From Conus ventricosus (Eukaryota > Mollusca > Gastropoda > Neogastropoda > Conidae), in assembly GCA_018398815.1 (NCBI GenBank), contig CM031595.1, positions 137,760,945 through 137,824,944 of the forward strand: a stretch of DNA of 64,000 nucleotides. The letters are read 5' to 3'. The notes beneath the pieces are model-generated. The model was not told the DNA's origin, did not search any database, and worked only from the letters and a program-made list of their open reading frames with translations. Positions 44,245-55,512 of the stretch are shown here, one piece after another. How positions within the stretch are numbered: the first letter of the stretch is position 1; each line of letters starts with the position of its first letter. The position numbers and the translations under genes were made by a program.

Positions 44245-45790
44245 TCATTGATTCATCAAATGTAATTTTCGAGGCAAAAGTCTGACATATTTCAATTCTT
44301 TTTCCAGTCCTAGGATGATTGAAATGGGGACCGGCTGACTTTGTAATGTTTTGTTAATTTGATAAATGTCCATTTCCGTAACATTTACAGTTGAAATTAT
44401 TCTGTTTGGGGAGGAGAAGGTTACTAGAATCGATAGTAGCAAAAACTCTCGAGAAAAACAATTATTAAGCATCTCAGCCTTTTCTCTGTCAGTCTGAACT
44501 AATGCGTCAACAGGCTTGATAAGTCTGATAATGCCATCTCGGGGTTTCATCTGTCATGAAGTATATGCTGAAAATTTACCGTCGTTTTTCATATTCCTTG
44601 CAACTTTACATTCTTTTATTTGGTAGCTTTTTCTAAAGATCCATTTCAGCTAATGAAATATTCCCCGAAGATGGAGTATGGCTGCCTTAATGGCGGGATT
44701 ATAAAAAAAACGGTCATACACACAAAACTCCACTGCCTGTCTATGCAGGGAGTATCAGCCTGCGTACGCAGAAAGAAAGAAAAGCTGATGAAATATATGC
44801 GTAGAAAGTTTAAGTGCCATTCCTTAATTTTCTTGCAAGTTTGCATTTTACTTTTAACTTTTTTTCTGAAAGTCTATTTAAGCAGAATTTTTTCTTTTAA
44901 GTTTCTTATAAATTTAAAGGCTCCGTCTGCGTGTGGCTCTGATCTTATCCAGCACTGTGCATGGGACCTGCTTCTTCTGATGCGCATATCTGGGCTCAAA
45001 ATATTAGAAAGGCAGCCTACGAATCTCTCTTCCATCGCATAGTTTTTATGATTTTTCCCCAGCACTCATTCACCTCCAAACTGTCCTCAAGTGGATCATT
45101 CTAATGAATGTCATCGAAAAACTGTCTCACTCCATTATAATTTCCTCTGTTCAAAGGCAACGTGGTGGAGAATGTCGAAACTCATGGTGACTTTCACTTA
45201 ATGGTGTAAGGCAGGGTAGATTAAAGATGTCAAGACTGTTTTGACACTGAATTGTATCAAAGATATTTGTTTGTTGAAGACATCTGAAGTGTGTTGGCTC
45301 TACAAATCATTCGAAGCAGATAAAGTTCTTTTACTGTTTCTAAAAATAAAATTGATGAATATTCAGAATTTTCAGAGTACATTTAATACTGTTCTGCCTG
45401 TTGATTTCAGGTAAGTTAAAATCGACAGTCATAATTATTTCGTCAAAAATAGATTATTAATTACACAAGGTTTTGAGAAGGCTGTTCAGTGCTATATTCT
45501 CAAGTTCAGAAGCATTTGGTAATCTGTAGGCTAATGAAATAAGTCGTTCCCTGCCTCCCAGAATTTCTAACAACACAGAAGGGTGAAAAAGTTCTAATTC
45601 TGGTTTTCTTTGCATATTTGAATGAAAGAATTGTGGGATGAATGCCATAGACCTTATCTCCCCTTTTCAACAGAGTTGGATAGAGGTTCAAAATCCTCAA
45701 GCACGAGGCGCCAGTTGCCATCATTTCTGGATAACTGAGTTTCAGTGAGCAATAATGTCGGGTTTCATTTCTACAATTAGACATTCTAAT
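44245..45790 (-). mobile_element. Degraded LINE, endonuclease plus RT start
   Basis: On the - strand, upstream part (45790-45457): broken frames give RHYCSLKLSYPEMM, VMAFIPQFF-like and ERLISLAYRLPN, in the order of the APE endonuclease domain (ALTETxL, GGVxxYV, YRPPN). The downstream part (44550-44245) has ALVQTDREKAEMLNNCF and an IPISIL-like stretch, resembling the segment before the reverse transcriptase (DxxEKAExLNxFF). Many frameshifts; no complete domain. Confidence 0.65.
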
Positions 45791-45799
45791 TCACTCATT

Positions 45800-46085
45800 C
45801 AGATTGATAAGGAATCGAAATTTGCGCAAATATATTTCAAATCTTTACCTCTTGAATTGTCTTCAATATTCAAAGACACCGAAGAACTAATAAACCATTC
45901 ACAGATTTAACATCAGTCGCATTGTCTACAGCTGAATTCAGTTTCTTCAAATGAATTCTATGAGTGTTGCTGGATGAATGGTGATCGGTTGTTTCTCTCT
46001 TTGTGCAACTGATTACTTTGACACCACCTGCGTTACGCATATCACCACTTCTCTCCTTTTCTCCCTTTTTATTCTTCTCTCCTCA

Positions 46086-46133
<48 letters not shown>

Positions 46134-47450
46134 TATGCTTCTCATTCCCTTAAGAGTTTGATCAACAGAGACCCAAATTTCGTTCACTTTGCAGAGCTTT
46201 TGCCTTTTTATGGAAAGTTTGTCTACGTTTTCTTGGTGGTTCGCTATTAATATCATTAAAAAAATTATGGACAGGTATTTTTGCTCTTATTTAGTTCTAT
46301 AACAACAATGCTCACAACTCCTACCCAGTATATTATTTCCTAGACCACATATCATATGATCGACATGCCCGTATGAAAGAAACTCCAGAAAGATTTTACA
46401 GCAAAGGGTCTTTAGAGAAGAGGGGGAGGTGGCATCCGGGGCATGTTTCCAAGTTGCCCTTCCGCTGAAACATTTCTGGCGCTGACAGGATTCGAACTTT
46501 TTGATCGATGTCTTAACTACATAATTATTGCTATCGGACACCTGTTAAATAAGTCGGGAAATTCAAGTCTTAATCAAGTTCACTCTCGTTCCTCCCCTGC
46601 CTGTTCCGGCTGGAACTCTTCTGCTGCCTCTGCCATTGCTTTGGAGTTCTTGCCAGAAATCGACAGCTTTTTGTTTTTAAAGAGATCATAGGCTGATGGA
46701 CTCCAAGCTCCAACTTCGGTCAGGACTTCGGCTCCCTCAAACTGCTAGCCATGCAGATAGGTATACTTCTTAGTCTAGTAGTTTGTTCCTTTCTGCTTTC
46801 TTAGGCCTACATCGCAAGGTGTTCAGTTACAAACATTTGTTTCTAGGAACTTGAGTGGAGTACTATATCCGTTTACATGCCACTCCTACTGATGATCTCT
46901 GGATGATTTTCACATTCCGGAAGGGTTGCTATCCACTGCCTGTTATTCATTCAGTCCGTCCAGAAAACTCGGCTTCCATGTTCTTGATGTTACAGCTGTT
47001 CCGGACCACGATTTGTGGTCTCCTGCTGTGTAGAACGTCGTTGCTGGAGCTACTGGTGGCGACGTACGAGTTTCCTCTGGTAGTGCCACTAGTATGTGTT
47101 CATGTTTACATTCACTGGTTAAGCGCTGCGTTGCATGAACTCAGGACACGCTTCACAGTTTGTTTGCTCTGACAGAACAGAAATGCAGGATCATCTGATT
47201 TCCCTCACTTCACCAGGTTTTGATTTGACAGCAGGACTGGTCAATTGTACAGAACTGAGGGCGAATCTGATCTTAAGAGGAACCATATGCCATGTTTTAT
47301 TCTAGCTGCGACTTCTTTGGAGTGATCTTTCCCACGTAGTCTGTTGTCCCTATTGACCTTGCTGGACTGACTTCTGGATTCTCTTGATATTCTCTCCTCT
47401 TCTTTCTCTCTTTCTTTCTTTTTTTTCTTTTCTGTCTCATCCTCCGTGCC
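45800..47450. other. Intergenic, nothing recognised
   Basis: A pure (GT)n tract lies at 46087-46131. I see no supported gene in the rest. Confidence 0.5.
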
Positions 47451-47452
47451 AG

Positions 47453-47880
47453 CTCAATGGCACTGCACCCACGCCGCTCATTCCAACCCCCCGTCCACAG
47501 TCACAGTCCGGCCTGGCCCGCCGTAGCCCCGGCACCGGCAATCCACAGGGAGCGATCAATGTCAAGTCATCAAGAGGCAACCACTGGAAGAGACACTGCA
47601 CTGCTGCTAAGTCATTTCGGTGGTGTTCAGTAGCGCCTGTTCTGATCCAACACACGCAGGACACCACCTACTAAGCCCCCTATTGACGACAATAATTGCT
47701 CAGTCGCGGAGACGGCGTCAGTGAGCTCTCCCTCCAGAGGGCACCATCTCGTCCGTCCAACAATAGCCCCCATGAACTTGCCGATACTGGTGACACTGAT
47801 GGAATCAAACCAAGACCACAGACATGGAGAGGACATCGAAACTGGTGTCATCATGAGAGCAGAAGATGAAGAGCCACAAA
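47453..47880 (+). other. GC-rich, proline-rich open segment
   Basis: This stretch is much richer in GC than its surroundings and stays open over long spans on the + strand, with frame changes (APTPLIPTPRPQSQSGLARR; later TPPTKPPIDDNNCSVAETAS). It is preceded by a polypyrimidine tract and ccag, like an acceptor. It may be a relic exon or a retrocopy of a low-complexity gene. No family is recognised and no start or partner exon is found. Confidence 0.3.
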
Positions 47881-47889
47881 ATTTGGTAC

Positions 47890-48273
47890 TTTTGTTTTTC
47901 TTCTTCTTTTTAATGAAGATTGGTGAGAATGAGGATGATGAAGATGATAGGCCTACAACGGATTTCCATTCTGGTCTGAGACTGCATGACAGGGCTGTAC
48001 TCTACGCTTTCTTTCATAATATATCCCGCCGTCAACCAGGCCCGAGAGATACTGGCACCTGAACGGCCATGTTGGTCAGGACATTCAAGCAACACTCTCA
48101 GAGACGCATGCATTAAGTGGATGAAACTCGACTGTGTGGTCCCAGTCTTACCAGTTGAGCCCGTAGCAAACTGAACCCTGGGTAGGAGCTGGTCGGGATA
48201 TAAAAAATGTGAATCGAACCCACGACCTCCCAACCGGGAGTACGCGATGCTGACCACTTCGCCACGGCGGCTG
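47890..48273 (-). mobile_element. tRNA-derived SINE, second family
   Basis: On the - strand a tRNA-like head (gccgccgtggcgaagtggtc ... gggttcgattc) has A-box and B-box elements. It is followed by a body of about 250 bp and an A-rich (AAG)n end near 47900. Its sequence is unrelated to the SINE at 41134. Confidence 0.75.
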
Positions 48274-48377
48274 GTTTTCTCTTCTTTCTTCAAGTTCTGT
48301 TCCTTTAACATCTCTCTCTTTGCTTTTCTTTTGCCTTCATACCCTGTGGTACATGTCCTATATACGTTTTATCATGT

Positions 48378-48880
48378 ATGTCCACCGAGCTTCGAGTCCT
48401 TACCCTAAGCACATTTTATCCATATCTACCATACTTTTGGGTCCATGTCTTACCTTGTATCCATAGACACCATATTTTGTGTGAATGTCCACCGATATTT
48501 GTGTGCATGCCCACCATACATTGTGTCCATGTTCACCATACCCTGTGTCCATGTCTAACGCCGTGTCCGTGTTATACCTTCTATTCCTGACCACCATACT
48601 TTGTGTGTATGTCCATAGTACTTTGTGTCCATGTCCACCATACTTTGTGTCCTTGTGTCCATGTCCACCAGACTCTGTGCCCATGTTCACCATATCCTGT
48701 ATCCTTGTCCTCATACCCTGTGTACATGTTCACCATAATATCATTATTCTGCACCAACGTCATACCCGGTGTCCATGTCATACCCTGAGTCCATGTCATA
48801 CCCTGCGTCCATGTCTTATCCTGTATCTTTGTCATACCTTGTGTCCATGTCCACTGTATGTTGTATCCATAGGCCCTGTG
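48378..48880 (+). repeat. Diverged minisatellite (tgtccatgtccaccatac)n
   Basis: Repeated phrases tgtccatgtccaccatactt and cataccctgtgtccatg recur throughout at roughly 25-30 bp spacing, with many substitutions. Open frames on both strands are by-products of the repeat. Confidence 0.8.
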
Positions 48881-48899
48881 TCAACAATGGGGGTCCAAG

Positions 48900-49640
48900 G
48901 AATAAGCAAATTGAAGCCGAAACAATTGAGCTCAAGCGATATCATATAGATATGCAACACGAGACGACTTAATCGTGCGAAGACTGAGAACTGAGGGAGG
49001 AAAATACTGTGCTTTAAACGAGAGGATCAGTGCAGACATTAAGCTGGATCCAGCGAAAATGTGAGGCCACTGAAAAATACTAGGCAATAAATTAGAGAAG
49101 AAATCATGCTGGATCCAGCAAAAGTGTGAGGCCATTGAAAAAAACACCGGACAACAACGACACAAAGAAACTTTTTAAAGATTATCTGAACTAATTCGTT
49201 TACCGTGAGGGCAGCTATCCCCAAGTTTCCCGTTGTAAAAGTAACCAAACTAGTTCCAGCAATGATGGAATCTTGTTTTTCAATCGCTGGTTTCAAAGTG
49301 AGATGACTGCAAGCAATAATTGAAACAAGATTAAAAAAACAACAACAAGCAAACAGCAGCAACAACAAAGAATTAATGTACCGGCATCCAGTAGAATAAA
49401 CAAATTACACCACAGGGCTAAGTAATTTCTTTGTCATTTCGTTTGGCGGCACAGTTATTCCTTGTTGTTGCTGTTGCTGTTGCTATAGCTGTTGTAGTTA
49501 ATTTTGTTTTTCACTGTTCACGTCTTCCCGTCTTATTTAATATTCATGAAAATCGGACAGGAAACAAATGCACATGACTGAATATTAACAGTTTTGGAAG
49601 TTGTTTCCAGCCTTATGGATTCATGTGACTTCAAATATTG
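48900..49640. other. Intergenic, small duplication
   Basis: A local duplication: ctggatccagc(a/g)aaa(a/g)tgtgaggcca occurs at 49044 and 49108. There is nothing else recognisable. Confidence 0.5.
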
Positions 49641-49654
49641 ACAGCCATTTACAT

Positions 49655-49993
49655 TCATTTTATCCCAGTTCTGTACGGCTGTGGAACTCACTGCCGGGTG
49701 CCATCAAGATTGCCACAAATGCAGTCTCATTTAAAAATCAAATTGATACGACAGTTTTGAGATCTGCATATTGACGATTTTCTATTTTAGCTTCCCCAGA
49801 TATTTTATGGTTACCTGGGCCTGAATCTGGCCATTGTTTTTTAACTTCTTGAATATCGAGTGCGAGCCCTTGTTGCCAAATTTGCTCCAGGAGCCAACAG
49901 ACTGAGTCGCACTATTTTATTTTACTTTTTAACATGCGCGCTGGTGACCAACTCGTTTTTGAGTGAACCAATATTTTAGGAAGAAGAAGACTT
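49655..49993 (+). mobile_element. 5'-truncated LINE 3' end
   Basis: The frame at 49658-49774 reads YPSSVRLWNSLPGAIKIATN and SFKNQIDTTVL then TGA: the RT C-terminal block. A 3' UTR follows, ending gaaccaatattttaggaagaagaag. The last 80 bp recur in reverse complement inside the minisatellite at 18371-18453. Confidence 0.8.
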
Positions 49994-50181
49994 TATAATA
50001 CGTCCAAGAGAAAGAACTGTTGGCTATAGATAGAGTTAGCACTGGCAGTTCCTCCCCTTGGCAATACAGGTAAACACGATCGACACAGGTGTCGCAGGTA
50101 AATCGGCGAACTCTTCCGGTACTTGAGTGTTCGGATGGCGGTTTGAACCAAATCAATCCTACAGACTTGACTGACCGAAGA

Positions 50182-50257
50182 ATGGCTTCGTTTATGATCA
50201 CTAAACCTTACAGGGCGTTCACCGTTTGTGCTCTTCTTGTGTGCCATGCTCTGGCAG
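50182..50257 (+). CDS. Ly6-type gene exon 1 (signal peptide)
   Basis: MASFMITKPYRAFTVCALLV and CHALA, cut before the mature domain. Donor gtaaac, phase 1. In-frame stop codons lie upstream of this ATG, although an internal Met (residue 5) cannot be excluded as the start. Confidence 0.85.
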
Positions 50258-50943
50258 GTAAACGAAATGAAATTATTTTCTTATTTCGACTGTCATTGTC
50301 GGTGTAAAAGACACTGATCGTATGTCTACACAGAAGTAACGAGAGCCAGCGAAAACACTTCGACTCATGTCACACAACACACATGAAATAGACACTGGCG
50401 ATAATTTGGTAATATAAGTATTTTACAGAATTCATAATTGTGATCACAGTGAACTCTCGGATAACCCGACAGAATCGTGTGATCCTGCTCATCTCGAAGA
50501 TCTAACCCAGCCTTCCTTCAGTCTCACTCTCAGCTCAGTAAAGTAGCTTACCTACTCATTCCATGTGATGAAATCATCAAATGTCTGAATACATTTTTAC
50601 ATCATTTGATCTGAAACTTGGAAAAGCTACCAGCAAATGCTTGGGCACTTATTTGTGTGAACAGTTGAAATAAACGGAATCCTACTTAACTGATATCACG
50701 TGATTGTGTGTATACATGTCTGTACTGTAAAGTGAGTTATGTAAACATTATTGTAGTGTAACATTGAACTATTACTAGTATGAAATGTGCATTATGTTAG
50801 TGTGACATTGTTATCAGCATAAAATGTTCTGTATTATGAATACAAGAGAATGTGTGCATGTTGTGAATGGCAAGCACTGTTACTAACTTGTGTTACAACT
50901 CAACACCGTGAATAATGACAATGTGTATGTGTGTGTGTTTGTT

Positions 50944-50974
<31 letters not shown>

Positions 50975-53900
50975 GCGTGCGTGTTTGTTTGTGTGTATGT
51001 GTAAGAGAGAGAGAGTGACAGCTCTCATATGGTCTTTGTCTGTCAGCCATGCAATAATTGAATACAAAATGTGAATTGCAACTAATGAAAGTTGTGTGTG
51101 TGTTGTGTGTGTGTGTGTGTATGTGTGTGTGTTGTGCAGTGAATGGCAAGCACTGCTACCAGTGTGACTCAACACTGGACAACAACTGTCAAGAGAAATG
51201 GGATGAGAGCCTCAGCACCAACCAGCAGAAATACAAAGAGTGTAACTTATGGGATGCCAAGTTCTGCGTCAAGGTCACCGCCTGTGGGGAGGTAGCTCTA
51301 TTTATACAATATAAACTTCATGACTCGGTGCAAAGTCATGTGAAAACAAATACCACCGTGCTTTCCTGCTTAAAGTCAGTGTCATTTAGTTGTCTTGAAC
51401 TGAAAAGTGAAGTACCTAATAGATGGGAGGAAGTTAATGCCCAAAGAGAACATCCAGTAACCAATCAATCAGAATTATGTTATAGGCGTTTGATACATAT
51501 ATAAATATCATATTGCCACATGCTGGGCACGACTATATCATTATTTGATTATGGTATACCCTTTTAGTTTACATGAGTTGGTGATTGGCCTTTAAGTACA
51601 ACCACCAATTATGCCCTTTTAGTTTTACATGGAATTGGTGATAGGTGTCACGACCGACCCCTGGAGGTCTGCCCTGACAGGATCGGTCTAGGTGGAGTGA
51701 AGGGAGTGACTGACCTCACACGCCCCGCAAGAGACCACACAATAAAGATTACGATACAACACCCCATTTATTCACACCAGCAAAATAAGCATTCCAACAC
51801 ACACAACATGCACAATCACAATCAAGCACTCCAACGCACACAACATGCACAATCACAATCAAGCACTCCAACACCCGCAACATGCACGATTATAAATAAA
51901 CATTTCACCATACGACGTACACAATCACAATTACAGCATTCCAGCACATATAACATATACACAATTTTGAAGAAACATTTCCAGCATCGATCCCTTCTAA
52001 CACCATGGAGTGCGTCCACACCCCTGCCTCTGTCAAGTCTACTGGGAGCACCCTGTCGCGCTAGGTGCTCCGAACCGGGTCGGTTCTCGCAGGGAGTCGC
52101 TCAAAGCCGACACCCTCGACTCACAAACAGGCAGTGAAGAGCGCGTCCCGGAGGGGGGGGGGGGGGGGGGGGGGGGAAACGTGGCGCTGTTACTGGAGGT
52201 CCTGGACGGGGGTCAGGGCCGGCCAGTCAAGACGGCGGGCTCCTCTACCAGTCCGCGGTCCCCGACCAAACGTGGCCTCGACCAGCGCGTGGCACCATCC
52301 AGTCCGCGGTCTCAGCCAGAGCGTGGCCTCAACCAGCACGTGGCACCATCCAGTCCGTGGTCTCAGCCAGAGCGTGGCCTCAACCAGCACGTGGCACCAT
52401 CCAGTCCGTGGTCTCAGCCAGAGCGTGGTCTCAACCAGCACGTGGCACCATCCAGTCCAGACTCCGGGTGAAGCCCCCGAAAGGGGGGGGGGGGGGAAAC
52501 GTAGCTGGGAGGAGAGAAGAAAGGGAGGGAAGGAAGAAGGAAGGAGGAAGGAAGAAGGGTACTGGAACCCCGCCGTCAGTACAGTCTGACCCATGCTGTC
52601 AAATCTTAACAGCCACTCGCATGATGGGCGAGGGGAAGTCTACTAAATGCACACAGTAAACCCATCGAATCAGGAATGTTCACTAGGGTCTTCTCACACG
52701 ATGCAGGTAAAAGACTGCATTAAATCAACAGGTTATAAAACAAATATGAATTATCTTCACCCTTCTCTCACTCACGTTTAACATTTTCCTTTCTTAGGAA
52801 ATAAACCAACACAGCGACCATCGCTTAATAACTGCCACCACATTTACAAATAATAATTCAATGGCATAATTGTCACATTTTATAGCCACATTTCAAAATA
52901 ACACAAATCTCCAACCACGCATCCGAACGACAAATCATGCGTACGCACGCTTGCGAACATAAAACTCGTTCTCCTTGCACACACAAACAGACGGTGGCCA
53001 AAGGATAAGAGTCCGGCGAATGTGACAGGGGCGGACGAGCGAGACCAAGCAAGTTCCAACCCTGAATCACCAGGTTCTCTCCCATCCCCACCGACTACCG
53101 CATCACCAGATGAATAAACAGGAGAAAGAATTTTGGAAATAATTTAGAATGGCCAGGTTAAAGATTGAATTAACCAGAGAAAAGGGCTCAAACAATATTT
53201 CTCTTACAATTTCGAAAACAAAAGAAAATTGCGCAAAAGAGAAGACTAAGCCGGCTAACAACAACAAACCAAAACAAACAAACCACGAAACTGATGCTTA
53301 CCAGCTACCCGTGGGTGACCCAGAAGAGGCGGGTCAAACGACTCTCTCTGCCCTCTGTCCAGTCGAGAGGACAGAGGCACAGGTGCGGAAAAAGAAGAAG
53401 TGATGTCCCTCTCCTACAGGCTGACTGTAGGAATTGAAGATACCGACTGTACCCTCGATGATACGGTGAAGAACCAAGACCGGAGCAGGCGCTCCCAGAG
53501 ACATCTTCCGCTCGAGTGAAGAGCTAACCTCCCTCAGCAATGGCGGCCAACATGCCATGCTGCGTCACAGAGTGAGCATACTTCAAACTAAAAGAAATGA
53601 AGCACGTGCGACAGGTAAAAAGACAGGCGAGAGGCCGATAGACAGCAAGTTCGAGAGAAAGGTACCAGCCACCCGTGAACCTACAGGATGAATAGCACGG
53701 GCAGTGGAATAAGAGAGAGAGAGAGAGAAAGCAAACCGAAGTTGAGCTGAACTACACCAAGGTGCAACCGCACCACAAGCCACATTAAGGGACGGATACA
53801 CGACAACAGCAACGACAATAAACAAATGAATAATTCCGCCCACCTAGATGGGTCAAACGTCGTAGGCCTCGTGACAAACTCGTGACAATAGGCCTTTTAG

Positions 53901-55404
53901 TAGAACCCACTATTATAACAATTCCTGCTAAAATTTTGCTCAGGGTATGTCAAGTAAAAAAATTTGCACACACATATCAGTTCTAATCATTGTCCAGCTC
54001 ATAGCCATGAGGTCTTTTTCAGTTTCATACAGCAGTGAAACCTCTCTACAAAAACTTGAAAAAGAAATAAAAAGAGACAGAGGTATTTGTAGAGATGAGG
54101 TCCATACAGTAAACAAATTTAAGCACATTTGAGCATTTAAACATAAGCGTGTAATCTGTTTGGCAAGAGTATACACTGAGACTAGGGGCAGATATTGAGA
54201 TAGTTTCACATTGTTCCCGAGCAGGCACTGATCTGACCATCTGTTTGATGCTGTAAAATCTAAATCATCATGCTCATGTCAGATTTGAGAGTATATGCCC
54301 TTTCTCAGATTTGAGAGTATATGCCCTTTCTCAGATTTGAGAGTATATGCCCTTTCTCAGATTAGTTTTCCCCTCACTGAGATCTTCCTGTTAATCGTAT
54401 ATCGGTGAGCCACTTCCAGTTCCACTGTCCTTATGGTCTGGTGCAAAGTTACTTGGTTTTTTTTTTTTTTTTTTTTTTTTTTACATGCATGTATACTTTC
54501 TACACTAACACCACCTCTGTCTTCTTAAGATCTGTTCTTTGTCTTTTTATCAAAACTATCTGCGTTTTCCATAAAAGTAAGCTTTTGCTTGCTAGGGGGA
54601 TCTATCTGCGTTTTCCATAAAAGTAAGCTTTTGCTTGCTAGGGGATCTATCTGCGTTTTCCATAAAAGTAAGCTTTTGCTTGCTAGGGGGATCTATAGTT
54701 TTCCATAAAAGTAAACTTTTGCTTGCTAGGGGATGTTGCAGTACCTGGGTCGCAATAACGAATGTGCCATTCAAAATATTGCATTTGCTCTGGTCAGAAT
54801 CATGCTTTCAGGATCATGAATAGGTTTCAGTTTATGAAACGGGAACATTCTCAGAATATTTGATAATGTGACATGATGCATGGAGGAACAGTCAAATTCC
54901 CACTCAGAAAACCCCTCACATGAGTGAAAGTTCGCATGTGATTGAAATAAGCCCAGCACAGAATTTTTTGGTCTTCGGTTGGAACGTACAGAGGAGTTGA
55001 ACTGAGATTCAACTGTATTTGTTGAAATGTTATCTTGTTGCTGGCATTGAATGTTTGTAGACTGTTCAAAAATAAACGGATCTGCTGTCCTTGTATTATA
55101 TATACATGTGTTCTTGGCAAGTGATCACGTATTACCGAATATAGAAAAACAGCAGCAGAATAACGGACACTGATGTTGCTGTTTTTCAGGTGTTGTAGGA
55201 ACCCACCGGTTCTGCAGTTCCAGAGACATGGGGGACCAGTGCCAAGATATTTGGTTTCCGGACCATGACCGCATGTATCGCGCCTGTGTCTACACCTGTT
55301 CAGGAGATGGGTGTAACTCCGCGTCACTGCCTTCCTCCAAAGTGGCTGTGTGTCTGTCCGTCTTGTGGCTGGCAGCGCATGTGTGGAGGATAATAGGCAC
55401 ATGA
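50182..55404 (+). CDS. Ly6-type GPI-anchored protein, quiver/sleepless-like
   Basis: Three exons: 50182-50257, 51140-51291 and 55190-55404. Exon 1 encodes a signal peptide (ATG at 50182, hydrophobic core ending CHALA). Exon 2 reads CYQCDSTLDNNC with later cysteines and exon 3 reads RFCSSRDMGDQCQD, CVYTCSGDGCN and then a hydrophobic tail to the stop, as in a GPI-anchor signal. The CxxC start, spaced cysteines and CN end define the Ly6/uPAR three-finger fold, and the spacing with RFCSSRxMGxxC is typical of the quiver/sleepless group, which acts at the membrane on channels and receptors in insects. Role in this species is unknown. Exon 1/2 phases match, but exon 2 ends in phase 0 and exon 3 needs phase 1: one base seems to be missing near 51278-51283. 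Confidence 0.85.
50258..51139 (+). other. Ly6-type gene intron 1
   Basis: Holds (GT)n-rich tracts at 50920-51005 and 51093-51136. The second abuts the acceptor ttgtgcag of exon 2. A fragment of exon-like text (aatggcaagcactg, 50868-50881) occurs upstream of the real exon start (51142-51156), part of a local duplication of this intron region. Confidence 0.6.
51140..51291 (+). CDS. Ly6-type gene exon 2
   Basis: Acceptor ttgtgcag. It reads NGKHCYQCDSTLDNNCQEKW and later ECNLWDAKFCVKVTA. The conserved frame is lost just before the donor gtagct. Confidence 0.85.
51790..51900 (+). repeat. Short tandem repeat within the LTR
   Basis: About three copies of a unit near 36 bp: caacatgcacaatcacaatc then aagcactccaacgcacacaa, with decay at the edges. 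Confidence 0.8.
52154..52177 (+). repeat. Poly-G tract
   Basis: An uninterrupted G-run of about two dozen bases in the LTR; a second, shorter one is at 52485-52496. Confidence 0.95.
52249..52460 (+). repeat. 51-bp tandem repeat, 4 copies
   Basis: Copies start at 52249, 52300, 52351 and 52402, with a partial fifth at 52453. The unit is cagtccgtggtctcagccag then agcgtggcctcaaccagcac and gtggcaccatc. Because 51 is a multiple of three, it yields open frames on both strands. Confidence 0.93.
53893..55189 (+). other. Ly6-type gene intron 2, 3' part
   Basis: Contains three copies of a 26-bp unit (tcagatttgagagtatatgc cctttc, 54283-54360), a T-run at 54456-54481 and four copies of a unit of about 46-58 bp (54555-54735). 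No coding is recognised. Confidence 0.65.
54555..54735 (+). repeat. Tandem repeat, 4 copies
   Basis: The unit reads ctatctgcgttttccataaa then agtaagcttttgcttgctag gggga. The last copy lacks ctgcg and has a substitution. Confidence 0.9.
55190..55404 (+). CDS. Ly6-type gene exon 3
   Basis: Acceptor tttttcag. It reads RFCSSRDMGDQCQDIWF, CVYTCSGDGCN, then a hydrophobic tail and TGA. The frame needs one base carried over from exon 2. Confidence 0.88.
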
Positions 55405-55506
55405 AGCATGAATGCTGAGGATGGGCAGTACAACAGGGAATTTTAAAGAAATCAGAGAGAGGAAGAGAGAGAGAGTGAGAGAGAGAGATGATGATGATGA
55501 TGGATG

Positions 55507-55512
55507 AATAAA
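55507..55512 (+). promoter_or_regulatory. Polyadenylation signal of the Ly6-type gene
   Basis: AATAAA about 100 bp after the stop codon, the first such hexamer downstream. Confidence 0.65.

Larger units (their letters stand above)
51646..53887. mobile_element. Probable solo LTR, 2.24 kb
   Basis: Begins TGTCACGACC and ends CTCGTGACA, so it has TG...CA termini with an 8-bp inverted repeat TGTCACGA. Flanked by a perfect 5-bp duplication, ATAGG (51641-51645 and 53888-53892). No gag or pol frame lies inside, only internal tandem repeats, a G-run and an AATAAA at 51741. These are the marks of a solo LTR, presumably of a Ty3/gypsy-type element. A non-autonomous DNA transposon with short inverted repeats is the alternative. 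It lies in intron 2 of the Ly6-type gene. Confidence 0.75.

Noticed and set aside
46480..46500. B-box-like GTTCGAATCC on the - strand, a possible SINE head
   Set aside because: No A box or recognisable body could be paired with it.
48378..48880. CRISPR-like array or His/Cys-rich gene
   Set aside because: The repeats are directly adjacent and diverged with no spacers, and the genome is eukaryotic. It is a degenerate minisatellite.
52010..52594. Proline/serine-rich coding genes in the LTR
   Set aside because: They are open only because the 51-bp repeat is a multiple of three; both strands are open, and there is no family signal.
51646..53887. A MITE or DNA transposon
   Set aside because: Not fully excluded, but the TG...CA ends and 5-bp duplication fit an LTR better; kept as the alternative in the feature entry.
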